A model generated the notes under the pieces. That model was given only the letters and a program-made list of their open reading frames with translations. It was not told where the DNA came from and did not search any database. Shown here piece by piece: positions 42,518-52,268 of a stretch of 64,000 nt of DNA. Location: contig NZ_QYYD01000005.1 of assembly GCF_003591005.1 (NCBI RefSeq), forward strand, positions 124,001-188,000. Reading direction: 5' to 3'. The number at the start of each line of letters is the position of its first letter. Position 1 is the first letter of the stretch. The position numbers were made by a program, and so were the translations under genes. This DNA is from Rhodopseudomonas palustris. Its GTDB lineage: Bacteria > Pseudomonadota > Alphaproteobacteria > Rhizobiales > Xanthobacteraceae.

Positions 42518-43399
42518 TCAGGCCTCCCTCGCTTTGTCCAGCAGGCCGGCGATGCCGCGCGGCCGCACCAGCAGGATGGCGATGATCAGCAGGAACTGGG
42601 TAATCAGGACGTAGCGGCCGCCGACCGAGACGGTGGTCAGCGCCTCGTTCAGGCCGAGCACCAGCGCAGCGATCACCGCGCCCTGCACGCTGCCGAGCCC
42701 GCCGCACAGCGCGATGGCCACCGCCTTGATCATCGGCATCAGCCCGCCGAACGGCGAGATGTAGTAAGTCTGCGACAGCAGCACAGCCGACAATCCGGCG
42801 AGGCCGCCGGTGATGGCCATGACGTAGAACGAAGTCCGCCGCACGCCGATGCCGACGATCGAGGCCGCATGCGGGTTCATCATCATGGCGCGGATTTCGA
42901 GGCCGCGGCGGCTCGACCGCATCCAGCGCAGCACCAACAGCAGCATGATGACAGAGGTCAACACGTTGCCCACCCGGTCGGCGGTGAGAACCATGCCGGA
43001 CATCGACAGTTTCCAGGTGCCGAAGATCTCCGGCAGGTTCTTCGAGCGCGGCCCGAACCACCACATCAGCGTTTGCGTACCAACCAGATTGATCGCCAGC
43101 GTGGCGATCAATCCGCGTGTGGTGAAGTTAGGCTTGTCGTGAATCGGGATGAACGCCACCGCGCAGACAAGAACGCCACCAAGTGCGCCGGCGAGGATTC
43201 CGACCCCGAGCACGGCGGGGCCGAACGTGGTGACGTATTGGGCGAACAGCCAGGCCCCGTAACCCGCGAAGGCGAACACGAAGCCATAGGAAAGGTTGAG
43301 CAGGCCGAGGCTCGACCAGGTGATCGAAACGCCGATCGCCAGTGTGCCGTAGATGGCGGCGAGCACGATCGTGTTGCTGATGATGAACCACAGATCCAT
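42518..43399 (-). CDS. LivH-type branched-chain/amide ABC permease
   Basis: The 293-residue membrane protein starts at ATG 43399; the frame is open further upstream only as a shadow of the ATPase gene. About eight hydrophobic spans follow the LivH/UrtB order, with GTLAIGVSITWSSLGLLNLS near the start and GGLGSVQGAVIAALVLGLNE as the EAA-like cytoplasmic loop. It forms a heterodimer with the fused LivM-type permease 3 bases downstream. The operon with two ATPases and a binding protein specifies a hydrophobic amino acid transporter (HAAT) family importer. The amidase genes downstream suggest amide substrates. Confidence 0.9.
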   Translation of the reverse strand: MDLWFIISNTIVLAAIYGTLAIGVSITWSSLGLLNLSYGFVFAFAGYGAWLFAQYVTTFGPAVLGVGILAGALGGVLVCAVAFIPIHDKPNFTTRGLIATLAINLVGTQTLMWWFGPRSKNLPEIFGTWKLSMSGMVLTADRVGNVLTSVIMLLLVLRWMRSSRRGLEIRAMMMNPHAASIVGIGVRRTSFYVMAITGGLAGLSAVLLSQTYYISPFGGLMPMIKAVAIALCGGLGSVQGAVIAALVLGLNEALTTVSVGGRYVLITQFLLIIAILLVRPRGIAGLLDKAREA

Positions 43400-43404
43400 G
43401 TCAT

Positions 43405-44166
43405 CTACGCCTTGCTGACGTCGTGCAGCATCAGAGCTGCGGAGGCCTCGCCCTTGAGCTTGCCGGCGTGCATCCCGATGATGCGGTCGACGCGGCCCTC
43501 GAGCAGCGCGACGTTCTGCTCGGCGATCACCATCGCCGACGTGCCGAGGTCGATCGCCATCAGCGCATCGATCACGCTCTTGCCGATCTTGGGCGCGAGG
43601 CCGAGCGACGGCTCGTCGACCAGGAACAGCGACGGCTCGGCCATCAGTCCGCGCCCGATCGACACCATGCGGCGTTCGCCTCCCGACAGTCGACCGACCG
43701 GGATGTGCATCAGCTTCTTGAGCGGCGGGAAGATTTCCAGGATTTCGAGCTTGCGCTGCGCCCTTTCGCGCCAGGCGCGCGGCGTGAAGGCGCCGGAATC
43801 GAGATGCTCCTCCACCGTGAGGCCGTGGAAAATCTCGTCTCCCTGCGGGATCAGCGCCAGACCGGACCGCACGATCTGATGGGTATAGCGCCCAGGCCCC
43901 TGGCTGCGGGTCCGGCCGACCTCGGCGCCGTTGAGCTTGATCGAACCGCGCTGCCACCCGGTGAGACCGGCAATCGCGTAGAACAGTGTCGACTTGCCGT
44001 GACCATTGAGACCGACGATCCCGATACGCTCGCCGGAGTTGACGATCAGATCGAGATCGTGAATCACCCGCATCGGACCGTAACCCGCCGACAGGCCGGC
44101 GACGTTCAGGACCTCGCGCCGATCGACCGAGGCGGTCGACAACGGTCTCGTTGCAGCAGCCGGCAT
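43405..44166 (-). CDS. LivF-type ABC transporter ATP-binding protein
   Basis: The 253-residue ABC ATPase has Walker A GLNGHGKSTL (about 53-62), signature LSGGERRMVSIGRGLMAEPS (near 160) and Walker B SLFLVDEPSLGLAP. The size and short C-terminal end match LivF/UrtE, the smaller of the two ATPases of HAAT-family importers. It is separated from the LivG gene by 3 bases and from LivH by 5 bases, so all belong to one operon. Together with LivG it drives import at the inner face of the membrane. Confidence 0.9.
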   Translation of the reverse strand: MPAAATRPLSTASVDRREVLNVAGLSAGYGPMRVIHDLDLIVNSGERIGIVGLNGHGKSTLFYAIAGLTGWQRGSIKLNGAEVGRTRSQGPGRYTHQIVRSGLALIPQGDEIFHGLTVEEHLDSGAFTPRAWRERAQRKLEILEIFPPLKKLMHIPVGRLSGGERRMVSIGRGLMAEPSLFLVDEPSLGLAPKIGKSVIDALMAIDLGTSAMVIAEQNVALLEGRVDRIIGMHAGKLKGEASAALMLHDVSKA

Positions 44167-44169
44167 GCG

Positions 44170-44934
44170 CTAGGCCTCCTCCACATTTTCGAAATAGGCG
44201 GCGTGGACCTTGGGATCAGCCAGCACGTCCTTCATCAACCCCTCCGAGATGACTTCGCCCGCATCCATCACCATGACGCGATCGGCAATCGTCGACAGCA
44301 GCTCGATGCGGTGCTCGACGATGACGATCGAAATGTTCATTTCCTTCGACAGCACACGCAGCAGGAAATCGATCTCGTCGACCTCGGAGTTGATGAGTCC
44401 CGCGGCCGGCTCGTCCATCAGCAGCAGCGACGGGCGACGCATCAGCAGACAGGCGAGCAGCAGCTTGCGCCGGTTCAGCGTTTCGAGCTGAACCGCCGGC
44501 GTGTCGGCGTCGACCTTGAGGTTGACGAGCTCAGCGCCGTACTCGGCATCGTATTTGGTGAGGTAAGGCGGAAAGGCCTGACGCGCGGCCTTGAAGGTCT
44601 CCTCCACGGTCAGTTCGTCGGGGATCACCGGCGTTTGATACGTACGGCCGATGCCGAGCCGCGCGCGGGCGTGCAGCGGCAGCGAAGTAATGTCCTCGTT
44701 TTTGAACCACACCTTGCCGCTCTTCGGTGCAATGCGGCCGGACAGCACTTCGAACAGACTTGTCTTGCCTGCCCCGTTCGGCCCGATGATGCCGAGCACC
44801 TCGCCGCGACAGACGCTCAGGTCGATGTCGTGCAGGATCGTCCGGCCGCCCAGATCGAGGCTGATGTCGCTGCCGGTGAACAGCGGCTGGCGTGCCGCGC
44901 CGCTCCGCCGATCGTCCTGTGCCTGCATCAGCAT
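44170..44934 (-). CDS. LivG-type ABC transporter ATP-binding protein
   Basis: The protein has 254 residues from ATG 44934, which shares a base with the stop of the binding-protein gene (TGATG); a GTG at 44946 is the longer alternative. Walker A is GPNGAGKTSLFE and Walker B is PSLLLMDEPAAG. The signature region reads LETLNRRKLLLACLLMRRPS, an LSxGQ-degenerate form (LETLNRRK). This departs from the canonical LSGGQ and is seen in some members of LivG-like amide-transport ATPases. The C-terminal LivG extension ends in DVLADPKVHAAYF. It pairs with LivF. Confidence 0.85.
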   Translation of the reverse strand: MLMQAQDDRRSGAARQPLFTGSDISLDLGGRTILHDIDLSVCRGEVLGIIGPNGAGKTSLFEVLSGRIAPKSGKVWFKNEDITSLPLHARARLGIGRTYQTPVIPDELTVEETFKAARQAFPPYLTKYDAEYGAELVNLKVDADTPAVQLETLNRRKLLLACLLMRRPSLLLMDEPAAGLINSEVDEIDFLLRVLSKEMNISIVIVEHRIELLSTIADRVMVMDAGEVISEGLMKDVLADPKVHAAYFENVEEA

Positions 44935-46220
44935 CAGGTCCACCACGGCGCGGGCTTGAGCTTGGCTTCCGACACTTCGGACGGGAAGATCAGCTTGTGA
45001 TCCTTGTCCTGAACCTGGAAGTACAGCTGCGCCATACCCTTTTCGAGCTCTGAGACCTGAATGTCGTCACCACCATTGTTCGGGAAGTGGAAGGCCTCCT
45101 GATAGGCGTTGTTCATGTCGAGAAAACCGGTGACGCCGCGTTGCGGATTGGCGCGGATCCAGTCGGACACGTCCTTGAACTTGCGCGGATCGCCGACCGC
45201 TTCCCAGGCTTTCTTGAGGTAGTAGGTGTGGTCGTAGGCGAGACCCGGATAGGTCAGGCCCATGATGCCGGGGAAGCGCTTCTTGTATTTGTCGCCGAAC
45301 GCCTTCCCTTTTTCGTCTGCATAAAGCCCGGCCGTGGTCGACCATGCGAAACCGTTGGCGGAATTGCCGGCCAATGTCAGGAATTCCGGCTGCGACGGGC
45401 CGTATTGCAGATAAACCAGCGAATTCGGCACCGGATCGGCGACGAATTGCTTGCAGAACGCCGCGTATTCGGCCGCGACCCAGTGGTCCACCATGATGGC
45501 GCCGGCGTCGACGTCCTTCATTTCGCGGATCACCGGCGACCAGTCCTGAACCGGAAACTGAATGTCGGTGACGCGGGCGACCTCGAACTTGCCCCGCTTC
45601 TTGATGGCTTCCTGCGCGGCCTTGGAGATCGTCTGGCAGTAAGCCACCTGCTCCTGGATGATGTGGACCTTGCGGTTCTTCGGCTTCCAGACGCCGAGCT
45701 TTTCCTCGTGTTCGAGCCACAGCGGATACGTCCAGCCATAATTGACCTCCGATGGCGCCGTCTGAAACACATGGCTGAACTTCTGCGGGTTTTTCTTCAC
45801 CGCCTCCGTGCCGGCACGCTGCGCGTTGCCGTAAAGCAGCGGACACTTGTACTTGGAGGACGCGTCGATCGCCGGGATCGGCACCAGCGTGAAGGCGAAC
45901 GAGATGGCATCGACCTGGGCGTCGACGCAGGCGGCGATGGCCTGCTTGCTGCTCTCCGGCGACAACACGTCGATATCGACCATGAACAGTTTCAGCTCGC
46001 GGCCCATGATGCCGCCGGCAGCGTTGATCTCCTCCACCGCCAATGTCGAGCCCTGGGTGAAGTCGAGATGATCCGCAACGCCCGCCGCCGAGGTCTGCGC
46101 CGACGGCATCCCGATGGTGATCGGCTTGCCTGTGAACGCGCGCGACTTGGCAATCCACGGCATCGCCATCGCGGCGCCGAGCCCGGCGGTGACGGCGCGT
46201 CTGGTCAGATTCGAAGTCAT
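44934..46220 (-). CDS. Periplasmic amide/urea-type substrate-binding protein of an ABC importer
   Basis: The protein has 428 residues from ATG 46220 with GGAGGG 6 bases upstream; the frame upstream of this is not coding-like. The N-terminus is a twin-arginine-like signal (TRRAVTAGLGAAMAMPW), with export to the periplasm inferred. The mature protein has the periplasmic-binding type 1 fold: ITIGMPSAQTS at the ligand pocket, then VEEINAAGGIMGRELKLFMV, the hallmark of amide- and urea-binding proteins related to FmdD and AmiC. It heads the operon. The ligand is most likely a short amide; urea and branched-chain amino acids cannot be excluded. Confidence 0.85.
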   Translation of the reverse strand: MTSNLTRRAVTAGLGAAMAMPWIAKSRAFTGKPITIGMPSAQTSAAGVADHLDFTQGSTLAVEEINAAGGIMGRELKLFMVDIDVLSPESSKQAIAACVDAQVDAISFAFTLVPIPAIDASSKYKCPLLYGNAQRAGTEAVKKNPQKFSHVFQTAPSEVNYGWTYPLWLEHEEKLGVWKPKNRKVHIIQEQVAYCQTISKAAQEAIKKRGKFEVARVTDIQFPVQDWSPVIREMKDVDAGAIMVDHWVAAEYAAFCKQFVADPVPNSLVYLQYGPSQPEFLTLAGNSANGFAWSTTAGLYADEKGKAFGDKYKKRFPGIMGLTYPGLAYDHTYYLKKAWEAVGDPRKFKDVSDWIRANPQRGVTGFLDMNNAYQEAFHFPNNGGDDIQVSELEKGMAQLYFQVQDKDHKLIFPSEVSEAKLKPAPWWT

Positions 46221-46696
46221 CTCAACCCTCCCTGCAGGATCAGCCGACGACAGGTCCGGCTGCAAAAGGATGGCGACCAGCGATCGGCACGAAGCCGATA
46301 CTGACGACTGCAATCCCCAGCGGTCCGAGAACCGTTTAGTGTTCGGGACGGCATCGCGTCAGCCACGATCGCACCGCATGCAAATACTCTCGTGGCGGAT
46401 CGGCAGCTTCAATACGTCAACCGACCGATTTGCCGAGCTATTCGCCAGCGCAGCGGTTCCGCGCAAATTAGGATCGCGGCCGGATACTCTTGGCTGAAAG
46501 AGATGACGAGGGGCGATCAGCGCCGCGGCTGCCATTGTGCGCGGCAACATCGCCCTGATAGTTAAGAATGCTGATCATCACACGGGCACCGGCCGCCAGT
46601 ATCAGCATATTTTGGCGGCATGACAGTCCGCCGCAAACTCGCTACGCTCCGTCCTGTCGGTTTTGTTCTGGCAAAACCGTTCAGCGGGGATGATCC
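46221..46696. promoter_or_regulatory. Divergent promoter region between the importer operon and the LuxR-type gene
   Basis: A 476-base non-coding stretch separates two outward-facing transcription units. I looked for a GG-N10-GC sigma-54 pattern facing the importer and found none. No clear inverted repeat for the regulator was seen. Confidence 0.45.
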
Positions 46697-47719
46697 GTGA
46701 GCTACGCGCCCGACAGTTCCGTCATTCTGGCCTGGGGTGCTTCGCCGCAAGATGCGCGCGGACAAATGATCGACCGCGCTGCCGAAGTGACCGGGATCAT
46801 CCGTGATTTGGTGCGCTGCTCGGCTTTCGCTTTGTGCGCGTGGGATCCGCTGGCTCGCACCCACCGGCATCTCACTCTGGCGTCTGACGGCTACTCGGAC
46901 GCGGTGCTGGCGCACGTCAACGATGAATTCGTCCGAAGCAACCCGGCCTTCATGATCGCCCACCGCGACGAGCCGCGGGCGCTACGCTGGCGCGACTACG
47001 AGAAAGACTGGGATCTGTGGTTTCAGGACACGCCCACGGCGCGCGATTATTTGATCCCTTCCGGTTTCAGCGAAGGCTCGACCATGTGCCTGCGGCTACC
47101 GGATGGCCGCTATTGCGGCGCCATCCATGTCAGTTGGACCTCGCCGGCGGCCGCGACCGACGAGCGCCGCGAGATCACCGAGCGCTTCCGTCCGATTCTC
47201 GCCGAGGTCTGCGATCAGCTGCGCATGCCGCATCTGCTGGCCGAAACCCTGCCGGTCAACGCCCATGCGCTGGTGATATCCGCCAACGGCGCCGCCTTCA
47301 GCCTGAAGGCGCGCGCACCCGGCGTGCATCTGGCGCCGGACGGTGCGCTGCGGCGCTTACTTCTTGACACCGCGTCGACGTGGTCGGCACGCCGCTTCCT
47401 GTGGTGCGACGATGGCGGCCAATGTCACCGCGTAACGCTGATCCCTCGCCAGCGTGGCGTGGTACTGGTCAGCGAAGAACAGATCGAATGGCCGCATGAT
47501 CTGAGCTGGCGCGAAATCCAAGTGCTGCACCTCGTCTCAACCGGGGCCTCCAATCCGCAGATCGCCAATCAGCTCTGCGTCGCGCCGCGCACCGTCTCGA
47601 CCCATGTCGAGCACATCCTGGCGAAGATGGAGTGTGTGTCCCGCACTGCGCTCGCAGCTCGCGCCGTGGCTGAGGGCTTGTTGCTTCCACGCGATCCCGG
47701 CAATCGAGATCGGCGCTGA
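46697..47719 (+). CDS. LuxR-family transcriptional regulator with GAF-like N-terminal domain
   Basis: The protein has 340 residues. The N-terminal about 180 residues are a GAF/autoinducer-like sensor domain (LTLASDGYSDAVLAHVNDEF; LRLPDGRYCGAIHVSW). The C-terminus is a LuxR/GerE helix-turn-helix: LSWREIQVLHLVSTGASNPQ followed by IANQLCVAPRTVSTHVEHIL. It is divergent from the amide importer and dimethylformamidase operon, so regulation of that operon is the most economical reading. LuxR-type regulators next to dimethylformamidase operons are known in Paracoccus and relatives. The inducer may be the amide itself. The start GTG or ATG is close to the frame start; no better site was seen. Confidence 0.8.
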   Translation: MSYAPDSSVILAWGASPQDARGQMIDRAAEVTGIIRDLVRCSAFALCAWDPLARTHRHLTLASDGYSDAVLAHVNDEFVRSNPAFMIAHRDEPRALRWRDYEKDWDLWFQDTPTARDYLIPSGFSEGSTMCLRLPDGRYCGAIHVSWTSPAAATDERREITERFRPILAEVCDQLRMPHLLAETLPVNAHALVISANGAAFSLKARAPGVHLAPDGALRRLLLDTASTWSARRFLWCDDGGQCHRVTLIPRQRGVVLVSEEQIEWPHDLSWREIQVLHLVSTGASNPQIANQLCVAPRTVSTHVEHILAKMECVSRTALAARAVAEGLLLPRDPGNRDRR

Positions 47720-48112
47720 ATTCGACAGAAAGACGCGCCGCGCCTGCCGATGGCAGCCCGCAACCCTTTGGACCTCCATCCCGGATGCAGGGGCAAGCCT
47801 CGCCCTTTTGAAGCGTTTTGAACCGATAGAGGGAAATCACACCCGTCTGGCGACAACTCCACATCGACGCCATGGATCTGCGCAGCGCGGCGTCGGAGAC
47901 TCGAACGAACGCGTATCGGCGCTCCAGCCGCAGAACGAAGCCGCCACTTGCGCTTTAGGACGACGGGGCTATGCTCACTGCATTCGGCGCGCTTCGATGC
48001 GGCAGCGCGCCGGCGCGGCAGTGATTGCCACTTCCCAGTTTATGGGACGGCTTCTGCTCGCGCGCTGCGTTGTCGCCGGCTGCCGTCCTTCGTAGATTAC
48101 TCGGAGGATAGC
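47720..48112. other. 393-base spacer between the LuxR-type gene and cbbQ
   Basis: High-G+C DNA without a supported gene. An upstream extension of cbbQ to 47948 lacks a ribosome site, whereas TCGGAGGA precedes 48113. A promoter for cbbQO is expected here. Confidence 0.4.
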
Positions 48113-48913
48113 ATGAGCCTCGACTCCTACCGGATCATAGCCGAACCCTATTATCAGCCTCACGGCAACGAGATCGAGATCTTCACCGCGGCCTATGCCG
48201 AGCGGCTGCCGGTGATGCTCAAGGGCCCGACCGGCTGCGGCAAGACGCGGTTCGTCGAGCACATGGCTTGGCGGCTCGGCAGGCCGCTGGTCACCGTGGC
48301 GGCGCACGAGGACATGACCGCCGCCGACCTCGCCGGCCGCTATCTGCTCGAGCCGCAAGGCACGGTGTGGCATGACGGACCGCTGACTCAGGCGGTGCGG
48401 CACGGCGCGATCTGCTACCTCGACGAGATCGTCGAGGCGCGGCAGGACACCACCGTGGTGATCCATCCCCTCACCGACGCCCGCCGCATCCTGCCGCTGG
48501 AAAAGCACAACGAGATCGTGCCGGCGCATACCGACTTCCAGCTCACCATCTCGTACAATCCCGGCTACCAGAGCGCGGTGAAGGATCTGAAGGAGTCGAC
48601 CAAGCAGCGGTTTCTCGCAATCGACTTCTCCTATCCGCCGCCGCAGATCGAAAGCGCCATCGTGGTGCGCGAGAGCGGCGCCGACAGCTCGCTCGCCGAT
48701 ATTCTGGTGGCGATCGGCCAACGCTCGCGCAATCTGCAAGGCCACGGCCTCGACGAAGGTGCCTCGACGCGGATGCTGATCCATGCCGGCCGGCTGGTGC
48801 GCGGCGGCGTGCCGCTCGGGGCCGCGGTGCAGTCGAGCATCGTGCTGCCGATCACCGACAATCCCGACGTCCGCGCCGCGCTGCGCGCCGCCATCGAGGC
48901 CTGCATGCCGTGA
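48113..48913 (+). CDS. cbbQ: CbbQ/NorQ-type MoxR AAA+ ATPase
   Basis: The protein has 266 residues. The single AAA+ module has Walker [16 protein letters not shown] (about 35-49), Walker [15 protein letters not shown] and the MoxR-type helix insert. The typical CbbQ/NorQ segment [20 protein letters not shown] carries sensor 1 and the conserved Arg. CbbQ works with the VWA protein CbbO to remodel target enzymes (Rubisco activation, or metal insertion into nitric oxide reductase for NorQD). It is coupled to the VWA gene by a GTGA overlap. No Rubisco or nor gene lies in the window, so the client is probably local. Confidence 0.9.
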   Translation: MSLDSYRIIAEPYYQPHGNEIEIFTAAYAERLPVMLKGPTGCGKTRFVEHMAWRLGRPLVTVAAHEDMTAADLAGRYLLEPQGTVWHDGPLTQAVRHGAICYLDEIVEARQDTTVVIHPLTDARRILPLEKHNEIVPAHTDFQLTISYNPGYQSAVKDLKESTKQRFLAIDFSYPPPQIESAIVVRESGADSSLADILVAIGQRSRNLQGHGLDEGASTRMLIHAGRLVRGGVPLGAAVQSSIVLPITDNPDVRAALRAAIEACMP

Positions 48914-51222
48914 GCGCGGAGACGAGCCGCCCGCTCCTGCACATCGTCGCGCCGACGCCGGACAGCGCGACGCGCGAGCTGCACCAGATGATGCGGCAGC
49001 GCGAGACGCTGCGTGCGCCGTTCCGCGCCGCCTGGGACGACCTCGCGACGCGGCGGAGCGAGGCTGATCTCGACGCCTGGGCGTCCGCGGTGCTGGAGCT
49101 CGCTCATGTCAACGCGGGCCCCGGCTGCCTGATCGCCTTTTGGAACGTTAGCCGCAGCGAACCCGGCGACAACGTCGCGCCGCTGCTGGCCGCCGCCAGC
49201 GCGGCCGCGGAGATCTGCCGCGAGGCCGGCGCCCGCACCGCGGCGCTGAGTCTGAAGGCGCTGCCGATCGCCCGCAACGCGTTCGCCTCCGGCCCCGAGC
49301 TGGCGCGCTGGTGGCGAGCGATGACGCAGTTCGCGCATGAGGCGCCTGAGTGCGTCGAGCCGATGGCGCTGCGGATGGCGGCGATCCTGGCGCCGGGCTC
49401 GGTCGAGGCGTTCGAGAATTTCATCGCCGCCGGATTGAAGCTCGCGGGCAGCGATCGCCGCGTCCGGCAGAATTACTTCACGCTGCAGCACGAGCTGGCG
49501 CAGCGGCTGATCAGCCGCGACTTCGGCGGCGTCGATTTCGCCGAGACCGAGCGCCACCTCAAGGCCTTCGTCACCGCGTTGTGGGGCCGCGTGCCGCTGC
49601 TGCGCGCTTTGCCCTGCGGCGACACCGCGGTGGCGCGGCGCTCGGCGATCGCCGGGCCGCTGATCCGGTTGCCGGAAGTCTATCGCGGCTTCGAAGGCGA
49701 CGAGGCCTGGCAGCTGTATCGCGCCGCCGCCGCGCACACGCAGGCGCATCTGGTGCTCGGCGGCAGCCGCTTTGCGGTCGGCAAGCTCAAGCCGCTGCAG
49801 ATCGTGCTGGTCGGGCTGATCGAGGACGCGCGGATCGAGGCCCTGGCGCTTCGGCAATTGCCCGGGCTGCGCCGGCTGTGGGCGCCGTTTCACACCGCGA
49901 GGCCCGCCGGCATCGCCACCGCGCCGGCGCTGCTGGCGCGGCTCGCCCGCGCGCTGTTCGATCCGAACTACGACGACGATCACGGCTTCATCGAGAAGGC
50001 CCGCGCGTTGTTCGCGGCCGCGCAGCCACGGCTGCACGACCCGGCGATAGCCCGCGAGATCGGCATGCTGCTCGGCAACGATCTCGGCCAGATGCGGCTG
50101 CAGTTCAACGCCAAGACCCACGTGATCGAGCCGGTGTATCGCGACGACAATCTCGGCCTGTGGGATTTCGACGAGCCGCCGCAGGCCAATGCCGAAGTGC
50201 TGGAGATGTTCGTCGACGCGTCGCGCATCGAGCAGCAGGAGACCGACGAGGCGCCGCCGGACGATCGGCAGCCATCGGACAGCGACGCCGGCAAGGCGCG
50301 GCCGGTGGCGCCGGACAGCCGCGGCACCGTGCTGGCGACCTATCCGGAGTGGGATCGCCGCCACGGCATCGAGCGGCCGGAATGGACCACGGTGCGCGAG
50401 GTTGCAGCGATCCGCGGCGACGCGCGTCGCATCACCGACGCGCTCGACAGAGCCGACGCGCTGCGCGGCCGCGTCACACGGCTGGTGCGCGGCCTGCGCG
50501 TCGGCCGCAGTGTCCGGCTCAATCGCCAGCCCGACGGCCATGATCTCGACCTCGACGCGGTGATCGACGCTGGCCTCGCGCTACGCACCGGCCAGGAGCC
50601 GGACCCGCGCGTGTTTCGGTCGTCGACCTCGAAGCATCGCGATCTTGCCGCACTGCTGCTGATCGACATCTCGCAATCGACCAGCGACCGCCTGCCGTCG
50701 GGCGCGAGTGTGCTCGATGTCGAGCGGCTCGCGGTGGCGGTGCTGGCCGAGGCGATGCAGAAGCTCGGCGATCCGTTCGGGCTATTGGCCTTCGCCTCCG
50801 ACGGCCGCGACGACGTCAAGCTCACCACCGTGAAAGCCTTCGCCGAGCCCTACGGCACCGAGGCGATGGCGCGGCTCGACGGCCTCGCCGCCGGCTACTC
50901 GACGCGGCTCGGCACCGCGCTGCGCCACGCCGGCGCGGTGATCGGAGACCAACGCAGCTTCCGCAAGCTGGTGCTGGTGCTGACCGACGGCGAGCCGTCC
51001 GACATCGACGCCAGCGATCCCGCCGACCTGATCGAAGACGCACGTCGCGCCGCAGTCGGCCTGCACGCCCGCGGCATCGACGCGTTCGGCGTCGTCCTCG
51101 GCAGCCCCGGCATGGCGGCCGCGGCGCGCATTTTCGGCCGCGGCAACACCATGCTGGTGCACCGCGTCGAGGACCTGCCGGCGAGGTTGTCGGAGTTGTA
51201 TTTTAGGTTGGCAAGGCGGTGA
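48910..51222 (+). CDS. cbbO: CbbO/NorD-type VWA-domain protein
   Basis: The protein has 770 residues from GTG 48910. The long helical N-terminal part is followed by an acidic linker, and the C-terminal VWA domain (about 560-770) carries the [18 protein letters not shown] near 590, a Thr in [11 protein letters not shown] and [12 protein letters not shown] near the end. Length and layout match CbbO/NorD adaptor proteins that connect the CbbQ ring to its client. The MIDAS Asp-x-Ser-x-Ser is DISQS, complete. Location between a dimethylformamidase operon and a urease operon suggests maturation of one of these metalloenzymes. Confidence 0.85.
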   Translation: MSAETSRPLLHIVAPTPDSATRELHQMMRQRETLRAPFRAAWDDLATRRSEADLDAWASAVLELAHVNAGPGCLIAFWNVSRSEPGDNVAPLLAAASAAAEICREAGARTAALSLKALPIARNAFASGPELARWWRAMTQFAHEAPECVEPMALRMAAILAPGSVEAFENFIAAGLKLAGSDRRVRQNYFTLQHELAQRLISRDFGGVDFAETERHLKAFVTALWGRVPLLRALPCGDTAVARRSAIAGPLIRLPEVYRGFEGDEAWQLYRAAAAHTQAHLVLGGSRFAVGKLKPLQIVLVGLIEDARIEALALRQLPGLRRLWAPFHTARPAGIATAPALLARLARALFDPNYDDDHGFIEKARALFAAAQPRLHDPAIAREIGMLLGNDLGQMRLQFNAKTHVIEPVYRDDNLGLWDFDEPPQANAEVLEMFVDASRIEQQETDEAPPDDRQPSDSDAGKARPVAPDSRGTVLATYPEWDRRHGIERPEWTTVREVAAIRGDARRITDALDRADALRGRVTRLVRGLRVGRSVRLNRQPDGHDLDLDAVIDAGLALRTGQEPDPRVFRSSTSKHRDLAALLLIDISQSTSDRLPSGASVLDVERLAVAVLAEAMQKLGDPFGLLAFASDGRDDVKLTTVKAFAEPYGTEAMARLDGLAAGYSTRLGTALRHAGAVIGDQRSFRKLVLVLTDGEPSDIDASDPADLIEDARRAAVGLHARGIDAFGVVLGSPGMAAAARIFGRGNTMLVHRVEDLPARLSELYFRLARR

Positions 51223-51413
51223 TGGATGCACCGCACTGTGTCCTCATCCTGAGAGCCTGGCCGAAAATGCGGCCTTTAAAATTAGGCACTTTCCTATCCA
51301 CGCGTCATGCCCGGCCTCGTGCCGGGCATCCACGCCTTGCTGAAGGAAATGCGGCAAAGGCGTGGATGGCCGGGACAAGCCCGGCCATGACGGAGTAACC
51401 GATAGTAAATCGC
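51223..51413. other. Convergent intergenic region carrying a palindromic repeat
   Basis: The spacer between the convergent cbbO and ureD genes. It holds the repeat annotated separately and may act in transcription termination from both sides. Confidence 0.5.
51303..51392. repeat. Inverted pair of Bradyrhizobiaceae-type palindromic repeats
   Basis: The left unit begins CGTCATGCCCGGCCTCGTGC and ends CCACGCCTT; the right unit is its near-exact reverse complement (AAGGCGTGGATGGCCGGGAC through GGCCATGACG). Each unit is itself a hairpin (CCCGGC/GCCGGG). Elements with this CGTCATG-CCGGG-CCACGCC sequence are widely dispersed in intergenic DNA of Rhodopseudomonas and Bradyrhizobium. As transcribed, the whole forms a long hairpin able to stop or protect the convergent transcripts. 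Confidence 0.85.
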
Positions 51414-52268
51414 TTACTTCCGCCGCATCGCCAGCGGAATGCCGAGCGTTACCTCGGCGATCACGTGAAACGCCGCCGTCAATCCCCGCGTCAGGCCGCC
51501 GCCGTCCGGCGCTGTCATGCGCACGACGAAGCCGGCATCGTTCGGCGCCGTCGAGACGCCGGCGAAGCAGCCGACGCGCTCCGCCACCGCTTCGATGGCT
51601 TCCGGCGCCGGCAACCGATCTTCCGGCGCAATCACGATCACCGATCCGGCCGCCCCGGCACCACCGAGCGCGTCGTAGGCGTTGCCGAGATCGGCGCCGC
51701 GCAGCGCGCCGCGGTCGAGCAGCAGCAAACTGCCATCCGGACGGGTGACGCGGAGGTCGCTGGCGAAACGCGTGAACGTGCCCTCGAACCGCGTCGGACG
51801 ATGCGCGCCAAAACCGTCGGCGAGGATCAGCACGCCATTGGGATCGACGACGGCGCTGGTGGCGAGCTGCAGCTCGGCTTCGGGAAACAGGATGTACGGA
51901 TCATTGGTCAACGCCGCGAAGCCACCAGCGGCGACGTGAACGCGCTGGCGCAGCGACGCGGCGGCGTCGCGGCAGGCGTGGACCAGCGTTGCCGCCTGGG
52001 TGGTGAGATGCAGTGCGGCGCCGGCGCCGACCTCGATATCGAAGCTGAGGTCGTCGGCCGCATACATGCCGCCCGACGCCGATTGCAGATACAGCGTCAG
52101 CAGATCCGGCTTGTCGGCATCGAGATAGAAGCCACGGCCGAGATGCCACGGATAGCCGACCTGCTGCCGGCGCAGCATGGTGCGGCCGCCGGCGAATTCG
52201 GCGGTGAGCCTTGCGGCGCTGACGCGGCCGGCGTCAGCTGCGAAACAGGACGGCGGAACTAATTGCAT
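51414..52268 (-). CDS. ureD: Urease accessory protein UreD
   Basis: The protein has 284 residues from ATG 52268; the frame opens 12 codons earlier but then overlaps ureG more deeply. UreD motifs are [40 protein letters not shown] and a VHVAAGG(F) strand. UreD (UreH) binds the urease apoprotein and, with UreF and UreG, delivers nickel through an internal tunnel. It overlaps the end of ureG by 35 bases and closes the urease operon. Confidence 0.85.
   Translation of the reverse strand: MQLVPPSCFAADAGRVSAARLTAEFAGGRTMLRRQQVGYPWHLGRGFYLDADKPDLLTLYLQSASGGMYAADDLSFDIEVGAGAALHLTTQAATLVHACRDAAASLRQRVHVAAGGFAALTNDPYILFPEAELQLATSAVVDPNGVLILADGFGAHRPTRFEGTFTRFASDLRVTRPDGSLLLLDRGALRGADLGNAYDALGGAGAAGSVIVIAPEDRLPAPEAIEAVAERVGCFAGVSTAPNDAGFVVRMTAPDGGGLTRGLTAAFHVIAEVTLGIPLAMRRK

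Noticed and set aside
41783-43879. 698-codon plus-strand frame across the LivM, LivH and LivF genes
   Set aside because: Antisense shadow, rich in Arg, Gln and His without domain structure.
48631-50541. 636-codon minus-strand frame opposite cbbQ and cbbO
   Set aside because: Shadow of two genes whose motifs are complete on the plus strand.
48113-51222. Gas-vesicle or nitric oxide reductase operon based on the MoxR/VWA pair
   Set aside because: No gvp, norB/norC or Rubisco genes are near; only the AAA+ and VWA pair is present.
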